Shown piece by piece: positions 60,625 to 64,000 of a stretch of DNA of 64,000 nt; positions within the stretch are counted from its first letter, which is position 1; each line of letters begins with the position of its first letter. Where the stretch lies: NCBI RefSeq assembly GCF_900109225.1, contig NZ_FNZK01000001.1, positions 310,001 through 374,000 of the forward strand. The letters run 5' to 3'. The notes under the pieces were generated by a model that saw only the letters and a list, made by a program, of their open reading frames with translations, was not told the origin of the DNA and ran no database searches. This stretch comes from Propionispira arboris. Its GTDB lineage: Bacteria; Bacillota; Negativicutes; Selenomonadales; Selenomonadaceae. A program made the position numbers and the translations under genes.

Positions 60625-61751
60625 TGAAAAAAATAAAGTTGAAGTGGATTGTTATTCTTGTTTTCATTTTGCTTATAATAAGTGCTGGCGGGTATTATTA
60701 TTATCAACAGCAGCTGGCAGCTAAAAATAGTTTGGCAGTTGAAACGGTAGCTGTTGCACGAATGAATATGAAGTCCGTGGTTTCGGCAACCGGCACTATA
60801 AAGCCAGTTCAATCCGTAGAGGTTAGTCCCAAGATTACGGCTCGTATCAAGTCGGTTCCGGTCAAAGAAAATGATTTAGTAACCGCTGGACAGACGGTGG
60901 CAATACTGGAAGATAAAGAACTCGAAACGGAAAAAGCCGAAGCGGAATATAAAGTGACAAATACAAGAGCAAAATATAAACGTATTTCTTATCTACAATC
61001 GATTGGTGCAAAGTCTGATGAGGATCTCGAAGATGCCCTGTATAATTATCAGACGGCACAAAGCGCTCTGGAGGGTGTTCAATATAATATTGATGAAACG
61101 ATTATTGTAGCACCGATGGATGGGATGGTAGTCGGTCAGCCAAAAACGCCAGGTACAATGGCTGTTCAGGGCAATAGCAGTCCAACTGTGATTATGAGGA
61201 TTGCTGATTTGTCACAGAAACAAATCAATGCTAAAGTTGATGAAACAGATATCGGTAATATAAAAATTGGGCAAAAGGCAACTTTTACTGTAGATGCGTA
61301 TAGTGGAAAAACATTCACGGGTACGGTGGCTAAAATTTCACAAACCGATACGAGTGATACCTGGGATACGGAATCAAGTAGTACAACAACCTCGTCATCT
61401 TCGACTACAGCCAGTGTAATTTATTACAGTGTTACTTTGGATGTGGATGATTCAGATAATTTATTAAAACCGGCGATGACTGCCAGAGTTGAAATTAATA
61501 CAGCAGACAAAGAAAATACATTGGCTGTACCATTAACCGCATTGAAAACAAACAATAGCGGCTCGTATGTTGTTTTGGTAAAGCCAGATGGCTCAACTGA
61601 AAATAGAACGGTAACAACAGGCATTTACAGTGATGAATTTGTTGAAATTGTCGATGGGCTCGATGAGGGCGACCAGGTGTCGATCGAATATAAAGCAGGC
61701 GCAGCAACAACGACAAAAAAGTCATCAAGCCAAGGACCGCCGCCAATGTAG
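60621..61751 (+). CDS. MacA-like periplasmic adaptor (membrane fusion protein)
   Basis: The 376-residue product has an N-terminal membrane anchor (about 9-27, IVILVFILLIISAGGYYYY) and the HlyD-type lipoyl/beta-barrel layout: SATGTIKPVQSVEVSPKITA, a short helical hairpin, IDETIIVAPMDGMVVG, and a barrel domain with a Ser/Thr-rich insertion (SSSTTTSSSSTTAS, near 255). The C terminus ends in a low-complexity SSSQGPPPM tail. It links the TolC channel to the MacB-like pump. GGGGTG lies 8 nt before the ATG, inside the tolC 3' end. Confidence 0.9.
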   Translation: MMKKIKLKWIVILVFILLIISAGGYYYYQQQLAAKNSLAVETVAVARMNMKSVVSATGTIKPVQSVEVSPKITARIKSVPVKENDLVTAGQTVAILEDKELETEKAEAEYKVTNTRAKYKRISYLQSIGAKSDEDLEDALYNYQTAQSALEGVQYNIDETIIVAPMDGMVVGQPKTPGTMAVQGNSSPTVIMRIADLSQKQINAKVDETDIGNIKIGQKATFTVDAYSGKTFTGTVAKISQTDTSDTWDTESSSTTTSSSSTTASVIYYSVTLDVDDSDNLLKPAMTARVEINTADKENTLAVPLTALKTNNSGSYVVLVKPDGSTENRTVTTGIYSDEFVEIVDGLDEGDQVSIEYKAGAATTTKKSSSQGPPPM

Positions 61752-61770
61752 TAGGGGGGAGAAATAAATT

Positions 61771-62469
61771 ATGACAATTCGTCTTTCTGGCATCAAAAAG
61801 ATTTATCAAATTGGCGATCAGACTGTAGCTGCACTCGATGGCATTGATCTGCATATAAAAAAAGGTGAATTTTCCGCTTTAATGGGACCGTCTGGTTCTG
61901 GTAAATCAACGCTGATGAATATATTAGGCTGTCTTGATCGTCCAACGGTTGGTTCATATGAACTCGACGGGGAAGAAGTTGCTAAACTTGGTGATGATGA
62001 ACTGGCTGTGACGCGTAATAAAAAAATCGGATTTGTATTTCAAAATTTCAATCTTTTATCGAGAATTAGTGCTTGGGAAAATGTTGCGTTACCACTCGTT
62101 TATGCAGGCGTTCCCAAAAAAGAACGTATGGAGAAGGCAGCTTATTTTTTAGATGCGGTTGGTCTTGGATCGCGGCGCGATCATCAACCAAATGAGCTTT
62201 CGGGGGGGCAGCGACAGCGGGTAGCAATTGCTCGGGCGTTGGTAAATGATCCGCGGATTATTATGGCAGATGAACCAACAGGGAATTTGGATACGAAATC
62301 CAGTACGGAAATCATGGAGATATTTCGCAAGCTTCATGCAGAGGGGAAAACGATTATTTTAGTTACACATGAACCAGAAATAGCAACCTATGCAAGTCGT
62401 CAGCTATTAGTGCGTGATGGTAAAATTACACGCGATGAGGGTAAGGGGGTTGTTATGGATGTTGTTTAG
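61771..62469 (+). CDS. MacB/LolD-type ABC transporter ATPase
   Basis: The 232-residue protein is a complete ABC ATPase: Walker [17 protein letters not shown]-loop FVFQNFNLL, signature [15 protein letters not shown], Walker [13 protein letters not shown] and the H-loop VTHEP. In MacB of E. coli the ATPase and permease are one protein; here they are split, as in many Firmicutes. GGGGGGAG precedes the ATG. It overlaps the permease gene by 11 nt. Confidence 0.94.
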   Translation: MTIRLSGIKKIYQIGDQTVAALDGIDLHIKKGEFSALMGPSGSGKSTLMNILGCLDRPTVGSYELDGEEVAKLGDDELAVTRNKKIGFVFQNFNLLSRISAWENVALPLVYAGVPKKERMEKAAYFLDAVGLGSRRDHQPNELSGGQRQRVAIARALVNDPRIIMADEPTGNLDTKSSTEIMEIFRKLHAEGKTIILVTHEPEIATYASRQLLVRDGKITRDEGKGVVMDVV

Positions 62470-63676
62470 TGAAAGTATCCGCATAGCAATTACGGCTCTT
62501 TTGGCGAATAAATTACGGTCTATATTGACCATGCTGGGAATTATTATTGGCGTTGGTGCAGTCATTGCTATGGTATCGATTGGCATGGGAGTCCGGCAGC
62601 AAGTTCAGACTTCCATTGCCAGTTTGGGCAGCAATATGTTGATTGTCTCACCAGGATCTTCTTCTTCGGGTGGGGTTCGAGGTGCTGCCGGATCAAATGT
62701 AAAACTTAAATTAGATGATTCAGATGCGATTAAAAATAAAATTAAAAATATAGATTATGTATCGCCAACGGTAAGCAGTTCTTATCAGGTGGTAAATGGC
62801 AATCAGAATTGGAACACGACTGTACAGGGTGTTACACCGGAGTTTTTGCTGATTCGTTCCCTGACAGTTGGATCGGGGTCCTTTATTACAAATGCGGATT
62901 TAACTTCCAGAAATCGAGTTGCCGTGATTGGAAAAACAGTTGCTTCAAATTTATTCAGCGATATGAATCCTGTTGGGCAAAATGTCCGCATTAACAATAC
63001 ACCTTATAAAATTATTGGTGTTCTCGAAAGCAAGGGGCAGTCTTCCATGGGACAGGATCAAGATGATATTGTGATTGTTCCACTTACTACGGGGCAGGAG
63101 CGTCTTATGGGAATTACGTATGTGAAGTCAATTAATATTCAGGTATCTGATCCGGAGAAAATGGATCAGGTACAAAGTGAAATTGAAACACTGCTGCGAC
63201 AACGGCATCGTATTCTTAGTGATAAAGACGATGACTTTACTGTGCGAAACTTAACCAGTCTTATGGAAACTATGACGCAGACTACTACGATGATTACACT
63301 GCTTCTGGGAAGTGTTGCTGCTATTTCACTGCTTGTGGGCGGAATTGGCATTATGAATATCATGATGGTGTCGGTTACTGAAAGAACGAGAGAAATCGGT
63401 ATACGTAAAGCTTTAGGGGCTACATTTCAAAATATTATGATGCAGTTTTTGATTGAATCGGTAGTTATCGGAGTAATTGGCGGAATCATTGGCATTGTTT
63501 TTGGCTGCCTGGCGGCGATGGCAATCTCTAAATTTGGCGGCTTTACAACGGTAATTACAGTTGCTCCAATTTTGTTATCGTTTGGTTTTTCGGTTGGAAT
63601 TGGTTTGTTTTTCGGCATTTATCCGGCCAGAAAAGCAGCTCTTTTAGATCCAATTGATGCACTTCGTTATGAATAA
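62459..63676 (+). CDS. MacB/FtsX-type ABC transporter permease
   Basis: The 405-residue protein has one N-terminal membrane helix (about 15-45, ITALLANKLRSILTMLGIII), a large periplasmic MacB_PCD domain (about 50-260), and three C-terminal FtsX-type helices ending IYPARKAALLDPIDALRYE. ATG 62459 follows AAGGGGGT by about 10 nt and gives the usual [10 protein letters not shown] start; earlier in-frame ATG codons lie inside the ATPase gene. With the other three genes it forms a TolC-MacAB efflux system. The cargo (peptide, drug, lipopeptide) is unknown. Confidence 0.93.
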   Translation: MLFSESIRIAITALLANKLRSILTMLGIIIGVGAVIAMVSIGMGVRQQVQTSIASLGSNMLIVSPGSSSSGGVRGAAGSNVKLKLDDSDAIKNKIKNIDYVSPTVSSSYQVVNGNQNWNTTVQGVTPEFLLIRSLTVGSGSFITNADLTSRNRVAVIGKTVASNLFSDMNPVGQNVRINNTPYKIIGVLESKGQSSMGQDQDDIVIVPLTTGQERLMGITYVKSINIQVSDPEKMDQVQSEIETLLRQRHRILSDKDDDFTVRNLTSLMETMTQTTTMITLLLGSVAAISLLVGGIGIMNIMMVSVTERTREIGIRKALGATFQNIMMQFLIESVVIGVIGGIIGIVFGCLAAMAISKFGGFTTVITVAPILLSFGFSVGIGLFFGIYPARKAALLDPIDALRYE

Positions 63677-63700
63677 GAATGGTTTACAGGCCGATAATCT

Positions 63701-63805
63701 GCCTGTCAGTCTGTTGTAGGGTCATCGTTGGACTTTCTAATCCTCACCCTATACCCCATTCCTGACGATTGCCATATAGAATATTTAATGCAAAAACTTA
63801 TAATA
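63701..63805 (+). repeat. dispersed intergenic repeat, long copy E
   Basis: It starts GCCTGTCAGTCTG and ends after CCCTATACCCCATT, CCTGACGATTGCCATATA and AATATTTAATGC. It is the longest single-orientation copy and the best reference for the family. It lies after the MacB-like permease gene. Confidence 0.7.
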
Positions 63806-63811
63806 GATACA

Positions 63812-63848
63812 AAAAGAAGCCGACCTTCACAGGTCGGCTTCTTTTGTT
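63812..63848. terminator. bidirectional terminator between the efflux operon and the outer-membrane protein gene
   Basis: A perfect 15-bp stem (AAAAGAAGCCGACCT / AGGTCGGCTTCTTTT) with a 4-nt loop serves both convergent genes. Confidence 0.92.
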
Positions 63849-63857
63849 ATGTAGTTA

Positions 63858-64000
63858 TTAAAATTTCATGGTAGCGCCAACACCAATACCGTTTTCATTA
63901 TGGGCATGGTCTGGATTAAAAGAGTGGTAATTGATGTTAAGATCAACATTTGCAACTAAAGCAACATTGACACCAACTTGAGTTTCATTGAAATCAGAAC
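63858..64000 (-). CDS. outer-membrane beta-barrel protein, C-terminal end only
   Basis: On the minus strand a frame runs in from the window edge and ends 47 codons later with NGIGVGATMKF. The alternating hydrophobic pattern (VGVNVALVANVDLNINYHSF) and the final phenylalanine are typical of outer-membrane barrel strands and the signal read by the BAM complex. In Negativicutes such proteins often carry an N-terminal SLH domain, but that part lies outside the window. The exact family is not determined. Confidence 0.7.
   Translation of the reverse strand, partial: SDFNETQVGVNVALVANVDLNINYHSFNPDHAHNENGIGVGATMKF

Noticed and set aside
1-64000. tRNA or rRNA genes, CRISPR arrays, prophage genes or replication origin
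   Set aside because: None of the conserved sequences or repeat-spacer patterns were seen on either strand, though very short or divergent RNAs could be missed by eye.

Overview
The window is a low-GC chromosomal segment from a bacterium with Firmicutes-type genes and a Gram-negative envelope, most likely one of the Negativicutes (Selenomonadales or relatives). The Firmicutes side is shown by a perR, walJ-htrA-rlmH block, tandem glycine and TPP riboswitches, strong AGGAGG ribosome sites and many TTG/GTG starts. The outer membrane is shown by a secretin with its PilP-like partner, a TolC-MacA-MacB efflux operon, and the 3' end of a beta-barrel protein that ends in phenylalanine. Species cannot be fixed from the sequence alone. 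No tRNA, rRNA, CRISPR array, prophage or intact insertion sequence was seen.

Layout. 1-2.2 kb: end of a pectin/uronate catabolic cluster (kduD, kdgT, KDPG aldolase). 2.3-6.2 kb: sugar-phosphate genes (phosphomannomutase/phosphoglucomutase, galU, pgi). 6.3-8.9 kb: PilP-like protein, secretin and a NarL-type response regulator. 8.9-16.0 kb: tetrapyrrole operon (precorrin-2 dehydrogenase, hemA, hemC, fused cobA-hemD, hemB, hemL). 16.1-17.7 kb: tandem glycine riboswitch in front of a lone amino-acid-binding lipoprotein. 17.7-26.2 kb: FtsA-like ATPase with a repeat tail, FakA-like protein, cyclodeaminase-family protein, a CobT-CobT fusion and tex. 26.5-29.7 kb: perR, walJ, htrA, rlmH. 29.8-39.1 kb: an accessory stretch with three LysR regulators beside the genes they probably control, an ISLre2 transposase remnant joined to an AraC remnant, a decayed glycosyltransferase, and purB. 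39.2-48 kb: RsmH-type methyltransferase, RluA-type pseudouridine synthase, TPP-riboswitch-controlled cytX, a hemerythrin diguanylate cyclase, a divergent FtsZ paralogue, tcdA and a gpsA-like gene. 48-52.8 kb: a LacI-controlled galacturonate locus (lacI, uxaA, cytoplasmic GH28). 53-56.6 kb: a PAS-GGDEF-EAL protein, queF, a nitroreductase and a corrinoid adenosyltransferase. 56.8-64 kb: recQ, the TolC-MacAB operon and the outer-membrane protein.

How genes fit together. The two pectin loci are complementary: GH28 and UxaA would produce 2-keto-3-deoxygluconate, KdgT imports it, and the aldolase cleaves its phosphate. The heme operon makes uroporphyrinogen III and precorrin-2, which also feed corrinoids; the CobT-CobT fusion and the adenosyltransferase act late in cobamide synthesis. 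The fusion resembles the two-subunit ArsAB enzyme of Sporomusa joined into one chain and is the most interesting single gene here. Other leads are divergent FtsA and FtsZ paralogues, a promoter-small ORF-terminator unit before the FtsZ paralogue, the glycine switch on a branched-chain-type binding protein, and a dispersed intergenic repeat family with about six copies.
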